Source: Chryseobacterium sediminis
Lineage (GTDB): Bacteria > Bacteroidota > Bacteroidia > Flavobacteriales > Weeksellaceae
Assembly (NCBI RefSeq): GCF_008386505.1
Contig: NZ_VUNZ01000001.1
Coordinates: forward strand, 310,001 to 374,000
DNA length: 64,000 bases
Direction of reading: 5' to 3'
Shown here: piece by piece, positions 18,960-29,770 of the stretch
How positions within the stretch are numbered: position 1 is the stretch's first letter
Layout of the letters: each line of letters starts with the position of its first letter
The notes under the pieces: model-generated
The model's input: the letters and a program-made list of their open reading frames with translations, nothing else
Told to the model about the DNA's origin: nothing
Databases searched by the model: none
Program-made: the position numbers and the translations under genes

Positions 18960-19856
18960 TTAATTCAAACTTCTATATTCATTAGGAGTGACACCCGTTC
19001 TCTGCTTGAAAAGTCTGATAAAATGCTGTGGATATTTAAATCCTAATTCGTAAGCAATCTGAGCAATAGACTGATCAATGTTGAAAACTCTTTCCTTGGC
19101 AACATCAATAATTTTATTCTGAATATATTCCTGTGCAGTTTTTCCTGTTTCTTTCTTAATCAGATCTCCAAAATAGTTGGGTGAAAAATGTAATTCATCT
19201 GCACAGTAAGCTACAGATGGAAGCCCTACGGTATTAGGTTTCTCAGATGAAAAGTAGTTGTTTAATAATTCTTCAAATTTTTCTAAAATACCTTTATTGA
19301 CATTTTCCCGCGTAATAAACTGACGGTCATAAAAGCGGTCACAATGATTAAGAAAAAGCTCAATATTTGATGTGATAACTTTTTTACTGTGTTTATCCAC
19401 TGGCCTGCTCAATTCAGATTGAATATCAGCGAACATTTCCAAAACCATTTGCTGCTCTTTTTTAGAGAGGTGTAATGCTTCATTGGTTTGATATCCGAAG
19501 AAACCGTATTCAGAAATACTTTTAGCTAAAGAAGTTCCCTTGATTAAATCCGGATGAAAAACTAATCCATGTCCCAAAGGCTGATAGATGTCAATTTTAT
19601 TTTCTACATCAACAATTTGTCCCGGAGAAACAAAAACCAACGTTCCTTCCTGGTAATCATAAGTTGCCCGACCGTACTTGAGGTCACCGCATTTCACATC
19701 TTTTAAAAAAATACAGTACAGATTAAAGTACATTTTAGACCCGGTCCTTTTATGCGCTTTTGAAAAATCTATCACACTTACCAACGGATGTAAAGTTTCC
19801 TGATTATTAAATTGATTATAATCATCCACTGTCTCAAAATTGATGGAATTGCTCAT
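18960..19856 (-). CDS. AraC-family transcriptional regulator
   Basis: 298 residues. The N-terminal ~180 residues form a cupin-like effector domain (KMYFNLYCIFLKDVKCGDLKYG, YQEGTLVFVSPGQIVDVEN). The C-terminal ~100 residues hold the double helix-turn-helix of the AraC family (CADELHFSPNYFGDLIKKETG and DQSIAQIAYELGFKYPQHFIRLFKQRTGVTPNEYRS). It is divergent from the aldo/keto reductase gene, 197 bp away. AraC regulators beside aldo/keto reductases (such as YqhC with yqhD-dkgA in E. coli) respond to reactive aldehydes, and a similar job is plausible here. A repeated element in the divergent gap (19929-19964) and again before the flavodoxin gene may be its binding site. Confidence 0.88.
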   Translation of the reverse strand: MSNSINFETVDDYNQFNNQETLHPLVSVIDFSKAHKRTGSKMYFNLYCIFLKDVKCGDLKYGRATYDYQEGTLVFVSPGQIVDVENKIDIYQPLGHGLVFHPDLIKGTSLAKSISEYGFFGYQTNEALHLSKKEQQMVLEMFADIQSELSRPVDKHSKKVITSNIELFLNHCDRFYDRQFITRENVNKGILEKFEELLNNYFSSEKPNTVGLPSVAYCADELHFSPNYFGDLIKKETGKTAQEYIQNKIIDVAKERVFNIDQSIAQIAYELGFKYPQHFIRLFKQRTGVTPNEYRSLN

Positions 19857-19928
19857 TGCTGTATCATTTTGTAATGCAAATCTAAAGATAAAAACAACCT
19901 CTTTTTTACAATCAGAGTCAGAACAGTA

Positions 19929-19964
19929 ATATTGGTTATCAATTCCGTAATCTGTCTACCAATA
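19929..19964 (+). promoter_or_regulatory. Repeated element, copy 1 (candidate AraC operator)
   Basis: This ~36-bp stretch begins AATATTGGTT and contains CCGTAATCTGTCTACC without a break. It recurs at 23276-23312 with only a few changes. It sits in the AraC/aldo-keto reductase divergent gap, about 90 bp before the reductase start. Conservation of non-coding sequence before two transcription units of the same island suggests a regulator binding site or shared promoter. Confidence 0.5.
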
Positions 19965-20035
19965 TGCTTGTCAATAGGTTGGAAATTTGCAATAACAAGT
20001 TGATAAACAATATTAACTTCTTTATGAAGCAATAA

Positions 20036-20905
<870 letters not shown>

Positions 20906-20934
20906 TCAAATTTCATCAGTAAAAATATGATCAA

Positions 20935-21105
20935 ATGAATAGAAGAGATATAATAAAGACAGCTGGTTTAGCAGCCGTTGGAAGTACATTGCAAACTTTC
21001 AATTCCATACTTAAAGCAAATACAATTGATCATAAATTGTCAGAAGGAATATCACCTTTTGTACAGCAATTTTCCGATGTGGAAGCGCCTTTAAAAACAA
21101 AATAA
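20935..21105 (+). CDS. 56-residue Tat-leader mini-protein
   Basis: A short frame starts 29 bp after the first aldo/keto reductase and ends 12 bp before the second. The protein begins MNRRDIIKTAGLAAVGSTL, a good twin-arginine signal, and ends after only ~35 more residues (SEGISPFVQQFSDVEAPLK). It is either a genuine tiny exported protein or what remains of a larger Tat substrate. Spacing inside an operon with no overlap supports translation. No known mature domain is present. Confidence 0.5.
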   Translation: MNRRDIIKTAGLAAVGSTLQTFNSILKANTIDHKLSEGISPFVQQFSDVEAPLKTK

Positions 21106-22101
<996 letters not shown>

Positions 22102-22221
22102 GAATATACTAAAATCAATCAAGTGTAATATTTTATTCTTACCAAAAGAAAAGTGTATTCATTTTCTTTTCTAAATTATTGATAATTAAATTTAAAAGAA
22201 TGAGCAATGACAAATAAAACA

Positions 22222-23277
22222 ATGAAATATTTAAGCTTAATCATCTTAATTTTAGTCTCCAATTTTTTTGTTAAGGCGCAAAATAAGGTGACACAAAAAC
22301 CAATTACTATTGCATCACAAGGCAATTTCTCAGCCGGAGGTTCGGTTATCAAAAGCGATGGTGTTTTCGATCCTTTAAAACCGTGGAATGTTCCCCAAGG
22401 TGGACAAACAAGACACGGAGACCACGCGGATGTTTTTTACCAAATTCCTGTAAAACCTAAAAAACTTTCGATGATTTTCCTGCACGGTTACGGGCAGTCC
22501 AGACGAAGCTGGCAGACCACAGCGGATGGAAGAGAAGGATTTGCCAATCTATTTTTAAGAAACGGTTATAGTGTTTATCTTGTCGATCAACCAGGTCGTG
22601 GAGAGGCCGGGCAGACTACAAAACCCGGACAAATTAGCGGTACGCCAGATGACCAGACTTGGTTTACCCAATTTCGAATGGGTCTGTACCCCAAATTCAA
22701 TGAAGGAGTTCAGTTTCCAAAAGACAGCGTTTCTATGGATCAATTTTTCCGTATGATGACACCTAATACGGGAAATGTAGATGAAACAATAATTGTTAAT
22801 GCAATGTCTTCGGTTATGGATAAATCCGGAAACGGGATTCTTTTCACACATTCGGCAGGAGGCTCACCCGGATGGAAAACAGCCATTAAAAATGAAAAAA
22901 TTAAAGCTGTCGTTGCCTATGAACCCGGAGGATTCACCTTTCCGGAAGGAGAAGAACCTGAAGGAAACCGAGGAGGAAAAGGTGTTCCCATACAAGATTT
23001 TATGAAGCTAACCAAAATCCCAATTATAGTTTACTATGGAGATTATATTCCAACTGAAGAAACTACTGCAGCATCACTAAATTTTTGGAGAACCGTTCTG
23101 AAAACGGCAAGGCAATGGGCGAAAGTTGTCAATAGTCACGGTGGTGACGTTACTATTGTTCATCTTCCGGAATTGGGTATCAAAGGAAATACCCATTTTC
23201 TAATGTCTGATCTGAATAATGCAGAAGTTGCAGGATTATTATCAAAATGGTTGAAAGAGAAAGGGTTGGATAAGTAA
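22222..23277 (+). CDS. Exported alpha/beta hydrolase
   Basis: About 351 residues from the ATG at 22222, which begins the signal peptide directly (MKYLSLIILILVSNFFVKAQ); an ATG five codons earlier is also possible. Alpha/beta-hydrolase features are the oxyanion loop HGYGQSRRSW (~87), VYLVDQPGRGEAG (~118) and the nucleophile elbow THSAGGS (~209), with a histidine in GNTHFLM near the C terminus. The substrate is unknown. It sits 120 bp downstream of the second aldo/keto reductase and 78 bp before the flavodoxin gene. Confidence 0.8.
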   Translation: MKYLSLIILILVSNFFVKAQNKVTQKPITIASQGNFSAGGSVIKSDGVFDPLKPWNVPQGGQTRHGDHADVFYQIPVKPKKLSMIFLHGYGQSRRSWQTTADGREGFANLFLRNGYSVYLVDQPGRGEAGQTTKPGQISGTPDDQTWFTQFRMGLYPKFNEGVQFPKDSVSMDQFFRMMTPNTGNVDETIIVNAMSSVMDKSGNGILFTHSAGGSPGWKTAIKNEKIKAVVAYEPGGFTFPEGEEPEGNRGGKGVPIQDFMKLTKIPIIVYYGDYIPTEETTAASLNFWRTVLKTARQWAKVVNSHGGDVTIVHLPELGIKGNTHFLMSDLNNAEVAGLLSKWLKEKGLDK

Positions 23278-23312
23278 TATTGGTTGCATTATCCGTAATC
23301 TGTCTACCGATT
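23276..23312 (+). promoter_or_regulatory. Repeated element, copy 2 (candidate AraC operator)
   Basis: Second copy of the element at 19929-19964: AATATTGGTT at 23276 and CCGTAATCTGTCTACC at 23293-23308, with only a few changes in between. It starts at the stop codon of the alpha/beta hydrolase and lies about 45 bp before the flavodoxin lipoprotein gene, a promoter-proximal position. The uninterrupted 16-base match supports a shared regulatory role. Confidence 0.5.
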
Positions 23313-23355
23313 TTAAACTGCTATTTTCTGAATTTTGTTAAACAATAAATGATAT

Positions 23356-23985
23356 ATGGAAAAGTTGAAAAATTTTGGTGTATGGTTTTGTGCAGTACTT
23401 CTATTATTATCATCTTGCTCAAAAGCTCAGAAATCAATGTCTGAAAAAAAGGAAATGTTGAAAGACAAAAATGTATTGATTGTTTATCTATCTCGAACAA
23501 AAAATACAAAAACAATTGCCGACATCATTCATCAAAATACCGGTGGAACCTTAATTGAGTTGGAATTACAGAATCCTTATCCCGAAGATTACAAAGCAAT
23601 TGTAGATCAGGTGGCGAAAGAAAATGACACTAATTTTTTACCTCCGCTTAAAACAAAGATTGACGATATAGAAAAATATGATGTGATCTTTTTGGGGTTT
23701 CCAACCTGGGGAATGCAATTACCACCTCCGATGAAAAGTTTTTTGGGCCAGAACAATTTTAAAGGGAAAACAATTATTCTTTTTAATACCAATGCAGGTT
23801 ATGGTATTGGAAACAGTTTTGACACCGTGAAAAAGCTAAGTCCTGGCAGTACAATATTAGAAGACTTTACGATCAAAGGTGGTGTTGAGCGGGATGGTAT
23901 TCTGTTCGTAATGGAAGGAAAGAAGAAAATTGAAGCAGAAAAGAAAGTAAAAGAATGGCTAACCAGGATCGGAATGTCTAAATAA
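23356..23985 (+). CDS. Flavodoxin-like lipoprotein
   Basis: 209 residues. The N terminus is a lipoprotein signal (LLLLSSCSKAQ, lipobox Cys ~21). The rest is a flavodoxin fold: VLIVYLSRTKNTKTIADII (FMN phosphate loop, ~46-64), DVIFLGFPTWGMQLPPPM (~112, isoalloxazine loop) and TIILFNTNAGYGIGNSF (~140). A membrane-anchored, periplasm-facing flavodoxin is unusual because FMN proteins are mostly cytoplasmic, but such lipoproteins are seen in Bacteroidota. It is likely a quinone- or electron-transfer protein of the stress island and leads a run of genes spaced 18-87 bp apart. Confidence 0.82.
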   Translation: MEKLKNFGVWFCAVLLLLSSCSKAQKSMSEKKEMLKDKNVLIVYLSRTKNTKTIADIIHQNTGGTLIELELQNPYPEDYKAIVDQVAKENDTNFLPPLKTKIDDIEKYDVIFLGFPTWGMQLPPPMKSFLGQNNFKGKTIILFNTNAGYGIGNSFDTVKKLSPGSTILEDFTIKGGVERDGILFVMEGKKKIEAEKKVKEWLTRIGMSK

Positions 23986-24016
23986 TGTAGTTGAATTAAA
24001 CTTTAAAAGTAAAATA

Positions 24017-24757
24017 ATGAAACAATTGAAGTATTTCATTTTAATAATCCAGATAATGAGTGTTTCACTTTTTGTAACTGATATGAAAGCACAACAATTA
24101 ACAACACCAAGTAATCATTTAAGTGAAAAAGATAAAAGTACCATTGCTATTTCCTCATTTACAGCGCAAGGTAAATTGAAAGAATTAAAAGGTAGTTTAA
24201 ATTCCGGTCTTGATTCGGGTCTGACTATTAATGAAATAAAGGAAATTTTGGTACATACCTATGCTTATTGTGGTTTTCCGAGAAGCATAAGAGGTTTACA
24301 GACTTTTATGGAAGTTCTTGATGAAAGGAAGGTGAAAGGTATTAATGATATTGTTGGAAAAGAAGCTTCGCTTATTGATAATGAAAACAACAAGTATGAG
24401 CGAGGAAAGGAAATTCTGGGTCAACTTACCCAAACAAAACAACCAGACAAACTTTCCGGCTATTCAGCATTTGCACCGACAATAGATATATTTCTAAAGG
24501 AACATCTATTCGCAGATATTTTTGAGAGGGATGTTTTGACTTATGCACAAAGAGAGTTGGTGACGATTTCTGTAATCAGTGCTATTGGTGATGCTGAACC
24601 AATGTTGCACTCTCATTTAGGGATTTCGTTAAACGTTGGATGGTCACCACAGCAGTTGAAGGAATTTGTTACTGTTGTCAGCTCTACTATTAATAAAGAA
24701 AAATCAAATGCAACCAAAATGGTTTTAAATCACGTTTTAGAAAATAAACCTAAATAA
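24017..24757 (+). CDS. Exported carboxymuconolactone decarboxylase-family protein
   Basis: 246 residues with a signal peptide (cut near MKAQQ) followed by two CMD/AhpD-like helical repeats: TIAISSFTAQGKLKELKGSLNSGL...VHTYAYCGFPRSIRGL and LTYAQRELVTISVISAIGDAEPMLHSHLGISLNVGWSPQQL. The family includes decarboxylases and peroxiredoxin reductases; the AhpD CxxC is not visible here, so it is more likely of the gamma-carboxymuconolactone decarboxylase type, with unknown substrate. It is 31 bp after flavodoxin and 18 bp before the dienelactone hydrolase-like gene, one operon. Confidence 0.82.
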   Translation: MKQLKYFILIIQIMSVSLFVTDMKAQQLTTPSNHLSEKDKSTIAISSFTAQGKLKELKGSLNSGLDSGLTINEIKEILVHTYAYCGFPRSIRGLQTFMEVLDERKVKGINDIVGKEASLIDNENNKYERGKEILGQLTQTKQPDKLSGYSAFAPTIDIFLKEHLFADIFERDVLTYAQRELVTISVISAIGDAEPMLHSHLGISLNVGWSPQQLKEFVTVVSSTINKEKSNATKMVLNHVLENKPK

Positions 24758-24775
24758 ACGATCTAAAATAAAAAA

Positions 24776-25858
24776 ATGAAAAAGATAATAATGTCAATGA
24801 CAACATTAATTATTATAGCAACAAGCTTTAGTATTAATGCACAAACAAAAAAAACAAAAATGGAAAAAATTGAAGTTGTCAAACATAATAATCCTTTCGG
24901 ATTGGTTTATGATGATGCAATCAAAGAAAATGTAACAGGAAAAGTAAATATTTCTCCTGTAAAGTATAAATTGAATGGAATTGATATCGCTGCCAATGTT
25001 TACACACCGGCAAATTATGATCCTTCAAAAAAATATGCTGCGATCACTGTTGCACACCCAAATGGAGGTGTTAAGGAACAGACAGCAGGTCTTTATGCAC
25101 AACGTTTAGCGGAAGCTGGCTATATTACCATTGCTGCAGATGCATCTTATCAGGGAGCAAGTGGGGGAGAACCTCGACACACCGATAGACCTGTATATAG
25201 AACGGAAGACATTCGCGGAATGGCAGATTTCATTTCACAATATCCTGGAGTTGATATTAATAGAATCGGAGCATTCGGAATTTGTGGTGGTGGAGGGTAT
25301 ACTTTGAAAGCCACTCAATCTGACAAAAGATTTAAAGCGATTGCTACTTTAAGTATGTTTAATTCTGGAGAAGTAAGACGTAATGGATTTATGAATTCGG
25401 GATTGAATACTATTCAGGAGCGTTTGAAACAAGCCTCCGATGCAAGGGCACAGGAAGTAACGGGTGGTAAAATAGTATATTCAGGTGTGGCAAGCATTAC
25501 CGATGAAGAAATTCAGAAAACAAATACGGATCTCTATCGGGAAGGTTATATTTATTATTATCGCACCAATGCTCATCCCAACTCGACTTTTTTATATCCC
25601 ACCAGCAATTTACTGGATTTAATGACCTGGGATGCTGCGGACAATATGGATTTGATTAATCAACCTTTATTGATGATAGCTGGAAGTAAAGCAGATACCA
25701 AATATATGACAGATGAAGCGTTTCCAAAAGCCATAAATGCAAAGGAAAAAGAATTATTCATTATCGATGGTGCGACACATATCCAAACGTATTGGAGACC
25801 TGAATATGTAGAAAAAGCAGTGAGAAAACTGACTGAATTTTTTGGAAAAAATCTATAA
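24776..25858 (+). CDS. Exported dienelactone hydrolase-like alpha/beta hydrolase with Cys nucleophile
   Basis: 360 residues with a signal peptide (cut near SINAQ). The nucleophile elbow reads GICGGGGY (~168-175): cysteine replaces the usual serine, as in dienelactone hydrolase. The acid GSKADTKYM (~300) and base GATHIQTYW (~335) complete a Cys-Asp-His triad. ADASYQGASGGEPR (~120) is typical of the YcjY-like subgroup. Substrate unknown; a periplasmic ester or lactone is likely. It is 18 bp downstream of the CMD gene. Confidence 0.82.
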   Translation: MKKIIMSMTTLIIIATSFSINAQTKKTKMEKIEVVKHNNPFGLVYDDAIKENVTGKVNISPVKYKLNGIDIAANVYTPANYDPSKKYAAITVAHPNGGVKEQTAGLYAQRLAEAGYITIAADASYQGASGGEPRHTDRPVYRTEDIRGMADFISQYPGVDINRIGAFGICGGGGYTLKATQSDKRFKAIATLSMFNSGEVRRNGFMNSGLNTIQERLKQASDARAQEVTGGKIVYSGVASITDEEIQKTNTDLYREGYIYYYRTNAHPNSTFLYPTSNLLDLMTWDAADNMDLINQPLLMIAGSKADTKYMTDEAFPKAINAKEKELFIIDGATHIQTYWRPEYVEKAVRKLTEFFGKNL

Positions 25859-25945
25859 AAACATGAAAGTTCTACCATTCGTTACGGTAGAATAAATTAT
25901 AACAAGCCCTGTATTTATTAAAGAATTAAGATTAAATATATAAAT

Positions 25946-26407
25946 ATGAAACAAATAGTTACATTACTTTTATCAATATTAATTGTATCAAGCTGTTGTA
26001 GTAAATCCACATTGGAAAGAGCAAGGACTAATATTTTTCCTAAAGGGGGAAAAGTAACCAATAACAATTTTACAGGCAACGTTTGGCTGCAAATGCTGGG
26101 ACAGGACGAACAGACACTTAATACGGGTGTAGGCAATGTAACTTTTGAACCTGGAGCGAGAACTAAATGGCATCTTCATCCCGGTGGACAAATTATCCTT
26201 GTAACTGATGGGATAGGATATTATCAGGAAAAAGGGCAGCCGAAAAAGATTTTACATAAAGGAGATGTTATCAAATGTCCTGCAAATGTTGAGCATTGGC
26301 ACGGTGCTAGTGAAAATTCATATTTCGTTCAGATTGCAGTCACTGATAATAAGAAGGGTTCGGTCGAATGGTTACAACCTGTGACAGAAGAAGAGTATCA
26401 TAAGTAA
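25946..26407 (+). CDS. Cupin-domain lipoprotein
   Basis: 153 residues. The start is a lipoprotein signal (LLLSILIVSSCCSKS). The cupin motifs are clear: G-N-V-TFEPGARTKWHLHPGGQIILV (metal-ligand His pair and Glu/Gln) and KGDVIKCPANVEHWHGAS (third His). Small cupins of this type often go with carboxymuconolactone decarboxylase-like proteins. It is 87 bp after the alpha/beta hydrolase and probably ends the island's transcript. Reaction unknown. Confidence 0.85.
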   Translation: MKQIVTLLLSILIVSSCCSKSTLERARTNIFPKGGKVTNNNFTGNVWLQMLGQDEQTLNTGVGNVTFEPGARTKWHLHPGGQIILVTDGIGYYQEKGQPKKILHKGDVIKCPANVEHWHGASENSYFVQIAVTDNKKGSVEWLQPVTEEEYHK

Positions 26408-26462
26408 TGGAAATGGGGAAGATTCTTAATAGATAATTATTAACCAATCAAAAATAAATTTT

Positions 26463-26567
26463 ATGAAAAGCAAACCTAAATTATTTTCTGTAGCCATTAT
26501 AATATTCAATTTGGAAGTTTTTAGTCAAGTAAAAAGATATATTATTAATAAAATATTTTGCGATTGA
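26463..26567 (+). pseudogene. Remnant of a secreted-protein gene (signal peptide only)
   Basis: A 34-residue frame begins MKSKPKLFSVAIIIFNLEVF and continues SQ, which looks like a Bacteroidota signal peptide, then stops after a dozen lysine/isoleucine-rich residues. It overlaps the 3' end of the convergent Crp-type gene by 23 bp. It looks like the start of an exported protein whose body was lost when the Crp gene came to lie next to it. It may equally be chance. Confidence 0.3.
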
Positions 26568-27132
26568 TAACCAAGAGTATTCCTAGATTTTGCAGTTTTT
26601 TAATTGTTCTTATAACAGTTTCCACTCTTAATCCTGTTAGTGATGCAATTTGCTGTCTGGTGAGAAATACTTGATAAGAATCAGTCGGAGGTTTTGATTT
26701 TTTTAAGTAGTTGAATAGATTCGTTATTTTTTCTGACGGGCTTTCTGATGCAAATCCTTTCATCAGGTAGGTATAATGCATATTTTCTGCGGTATATTTG
26801 TATAAATCTAACAGTATTTTGGGATTATCTTTTAGCATTAAATCAAAGCCCAATCTTTCCAATTTGATTATCCTAGAGTTCTCCATTGCAATGGCACTTA
26901 CAGAATATGGATGTTTTAAGAACAGGAAAAGTGCTCCTAGACAATCACCTTGAATAGAAATGTTGTGAATAAATTCACGACCCGCTTTTTTCTCACTGAC
27001 AATCTTCACAGTTCCTGTTGAAATTTGAAAATAAGAGACTACGTCATCATTTTCTTTAAATACATATTTTCCCTTTGTAAAATTTACAATTTTAGCTCCA
27101 TAGTTCATCAAAAGCTCCTCTTTTATCAGCAT
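26545..27132 (-). CDS. Crp/Fnr-family transcriptional regulator
   Basis: About 195 residues from the ATG at 27132. A cyclic-nucleotide-binding-like barrel fills residues ~15-115 (GKYVFKENDDVVSYFQISTGTVKI) and a winged helix follows (LTRQQIASLTGLRVETVIRTIKKLQNLGIL). It has no N-terminal cysteines, so it is not an FNR-type iron-sulfur sensor. The recognition helix has ETVIR rather than the ETVSR/ETISR of FNR-like proteins. Convergent to the stress island; its target is unknown. Confidence 0.82.
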   Translation of the reverse strand: MLIKEELLMNYGAKIVNFTKGKYVFKENDDVVSYFQISTGTVKIVSEKKAGREFIHNISIQGDCLGALFLFLKHPYSVSAIAMENSRIIKLERLGFDLMLKDNPKILLDLYKYTAENMHYTYLMKGFASESPSEKITNLFNYLKKSKPPTDSYQVFLTRQQIASLTGLRVETVIRTIKKLQNLGILLVINRKIFY

Positions 27133-27209
27133 CAATTTTTATTTTAATTATTCATATGAAACTATCTTGTGTGCAGTTCCTAATTTATTTACAAGCGTAC
27201 AAAGCTTTC

Positions 27210-28184
27210 TTATGACCATTTGTCATCGTGATCATTTCTCTTAAGTTCTCTTTCAACTTCATTAATTTCAGGTAAAGGAAGAAGATAAGTGTCATTAATA
27301 TATTTTAGAATATTTTTATTTGTTTTATCATCTATTTTTCTAATGAAAAGGTTATTGGAGGATTTTAGAGTTTCGATGAAGTTGTCAGCATATTGGTCTT
27401 TACTAAAAAAAGTTTTTTCAATGACTGCTCTTTTATCATCATTCACAATAATATCACTAAAGGCTGTGTTGAGGAGTACTGTCTGGAAAAATGATTCAGC
27501 TGGTAAAAGAGTGTGAAGGTAATAATCTTCAAAATCCATTACCCTTTTATTATTGGTTAAAAATACACAGGTTTCTCTTGTAAGGATAAACCACTTCCCA
27601 CCAATATAAGGTATAACTTCCTTCATAAATTCTCTTTTATAAATAAATGAAGATATTTTATGGGTCAGCTCTGTAAAATGATTTTGTATCCTTTGCAGTG
27701 TATCGGGCCTGTAAAATTTCTGGTCATAATAAAAAAGATAATTTCTTCCGTTATTAACGGTAAGGAATTGACGGATAATATTTTGTGACTTGAGTGGGAA
27801 ATCTTCACCACTCAGGTTGATAAAATAATCCCAGTCATGACTTACATTCAAAAGATATTCCATCGCATTAAGTTCAGCCTGGATCATACTAAATCCTCCG
27901 GACACAATATTCATGCTTTCCAAAATATACACATTGGGGAAATGTATTAGATATAATTGTATTTCTTCTGTAAATTCAGCTTTTGCTTTCCGGTCGATAT
28001 GAATAAGGTAAAACTGATCCCTTGTATAAATTTTCTGAAACATCTCTTTAAATGCATCAGGTTTATGATGGATCATAATAAAGTAAGCAATTGTCACCTG
28101 CGGAGTTGAATGCAGATCGGTAGTTTGGGAATGGGGATGAGTTATGGGAAATGAAGTTTGCATGGGAGTAAAATTTAAAATCAT
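27210..28184 (-). CDS. GT14-like (core-2/I-branching type) glycosyltransferase
   Basis: About 324 residues from the ATG at 28184; a start at 28163 is also possible. The conserved body begins VTIAYFIMIHHKPDAFKEMF and carries YLIHIDRKA, DYFINLSGEDFPLKS and GGKWFILTRETC, the pattern of the Branch/GT14 family (beta-1,6-N-acetylglucosaminyltransferase-like). Such bacterial proteins add sugars to surface glycans in the cytoplasm. No signal peptide or membrane segment. It stands alone, divergent from the helicase gene. Confidence 0.8.
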   Translation of the reverse strand: MILNFTPMQTSFPITHPHSQTTDLHSTPQVTIAYFIMIHHKPDAFKEMFQKIYTRDQFYLIHIDRKAKAEFTEEIQLYLIHFPNVYILESMNIVSGGFSMIQAELNAMEYLLNVSHDWDYFINLSGEDFPLKSQNIIRQFLTVNNGRNYLFYYDQKFYRPDTLQRIQNHFTELTHKISSFIYKREFMKEVIPYIGGKWFILTRETCVFLTNNKRVMDFEDYYLHTLLPAESFFQTVLLNTAFSDIIVNDDKRAVIEKTFFSKDQYADNFIETLKSSNNLFIRKIDDKTNKNILKYINDTYLLPLPEINEVERELKRNDHDDKWS

Positions 28185-28280
28185 CCGCAAAGGCAAACAA
28201 TTCAGTTTATGTGCGTAAGCTACGAATATATTTTTGATAATCAGTTAATTAAATTTACTGTTACCTAATTGTTTTGTTGT

Positions 28281-28288
28281 ATATTTGC
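28281..28288 (+). promoter_or_regulatory. Bacteroidota-type -7 box (TAnnTTTG) with long 5' leader
   Basis: TATATTTG matches the phylum's -7 consensus. From here to the likely helicase start at 28602 there are about 310 bases with no gene (28197-28598 is otherwise empty). A long untranslated leader is common for cold-shock-regulated RNA helicase and Csp genes. No -33 box is clear. Confidence 0.4.
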
Positions 28289-28601
28289 AATGCATTTATA
28301 AAACAGGTTTCTGCCTTTGCCATTCTGTAATAGTTTAAACTCACCATTTTTTCTTTCAGTTTTTGCTTTTTCAGCCACCCAATTATCAATCGGGTTTCGA
28401 ATGTGAAAACACTCCACAAGTCTTTTCATCCTAGAAGGATACGTTATTGCAGGCTCATGAATACTACACAGGTAATTTATCGGAAGTTAAGCAAGTAAAA
28501 TGATGAAGAAAAAAGATTTTTTTATTCATCATTATGATACACCAATTCAAATTCTGAAAAGGGAATTTGCTTACAAAATATCGGGAAGACCGAACATTAT
28601 G

Positions 28602-29720
28602 ATGAGTTTCAAAAATTTAAATTTAATCAATCCCATTATCCGTGCTGTAACAGAAGCAGGGTATTCTAAGCCAACTGAAATACAGTATACAGCAATACCC
28701 CATATTCTTGCAGGAAAAGATATTATAGGATGTGCCCAGACAGGTACAGGAAAAACGGCAGCATTTGCAATGCCTATTCTTCAGTTGTTAAAAAAATATA
28801 CCCCTGATCATAAAGAGATCAGAACATTAATACTTACGCCGACCCGGGAATTAGCAATACAGATTGAAGAGAATTTTGCTGTGTACAGCAAATATTTACC
28901 TTTATCACAACTCTCTGTTTATGGAGGAGTCCCAGCGGGCGGACAGCTTGCGGCTCTTAGGAAAAGAGTAGATATTCTGGTGGCTACACCCGGCAGATTG
29001 CTGGATTTGGTTAATCAAAGACATATTGATCTTTCTAAAATAGAAATATTTGTTTTGGATGAAGCAGACAGAATGCTTGACATGGGGTTTATCAATGATG
29101 TCAAAAAAGTTTTAAAGCTGATTCCCCAGAAAAGGCAGACCTTATTTTTTTCGGCCACAATGCCTTCAGGTATAAGAAAATTTGCGGAAACAATTCTGAA
29201 TAATCCTGTAGAGGTTACTGTAACTCCAGTATCTTCAACCGCACAAACGGTGAAACAATCCGTTTATTTTGTGGAAAAAAGAGATAAGACGGGTTTGTTG
29301 ATTGATTTATTGCAAAATGAAAATATGAGGCGTTCACTGGTTTTTACCCGTACTAAGCATATTGCCAATAAGCTGGTACAGCAATTGGAAGGAGTAGGGA
29401 TTTTTGCTGCAGCGATTCATGGGAACAAATCTCAGACCGCAAGACAGAATGCACTTGATGATTTTAAAAGCAGTAAGATTAAAGTATTGGTAGCTACAGA
29501 TATTGCAGCCAGAGGTATTGATATTGATGATCTTCCACATGTAGTAAACTATGAGCTTCCCAATATTCCGGAAACGTATGTCCACAGGATCGGAAGAACC
29601 GGAAGGGCAGGAACGGAAGGTACTGCTATTTCATTTTGCGATACCGATGAGCGCTTAGATCTTAAAAATATTCAAAAACTGATAGGATTCACAATGCCGG
29701 TCAGATCATTTTATAAATAA
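28602..29720 (+). CDS. DEAD-box RNA helicase (RhlE-like)
   Basis: 372 residues from MSFKNLNLINPI at 28602; the frame is open to 28500, but that extension is not helicase-like. All motifs are present: Q motif PTEIQYTAIP, AQTGTGKT (~43), PTRELA, VATPGR, DEAD (~145), SAT, LVFTRTK, ATDIAARGID and HRIGRTGRAG. The C terminus stops soon after motif VI, so there is no RNA-binding tail. It unwinds structured RNA in the cytoplasm. A cold-shock protein gene follows 50 bp later, which suggests a joint cold or stress response. Confidence 0.9.
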   Translation: MSFKNLNLINPIIRAVTEAGYSKPTEIQYTAIPHILAGKDIIGCAQTGTGKTAAFAMPILQLLKKYTPDHKEIRTLILTPTRELAIQIEENFAVYSKYLPLSQLSVYGGVPAGGQLAALRKRVDILVATPGRLLDLVNQRHIDLSKIEIFVLDEADRMLDMGFINDVKKVLKLIPQKRQTLFFSATMPSGIRKFAETILNNPVEVTVTPVSSTAQTVKQSVYFVEKRDKTGLLIDLLQNENMRRSLVFTRTKHIANKLVQQLEGVGIFAAAIHGNKSQTARQNALDDFKSSKIKVLVATDIAARGIDIDDLPHVVNYELPNIPETYVHRIGRTGRAGTEGTAISFCDTDERLDLKNIQKLIGFTMPVRSFYK

Positions 29721-29770
29721 ATCTGTAGAGTTTACAGAAAACAATAAATAATTTTTTAATAATAATTACA

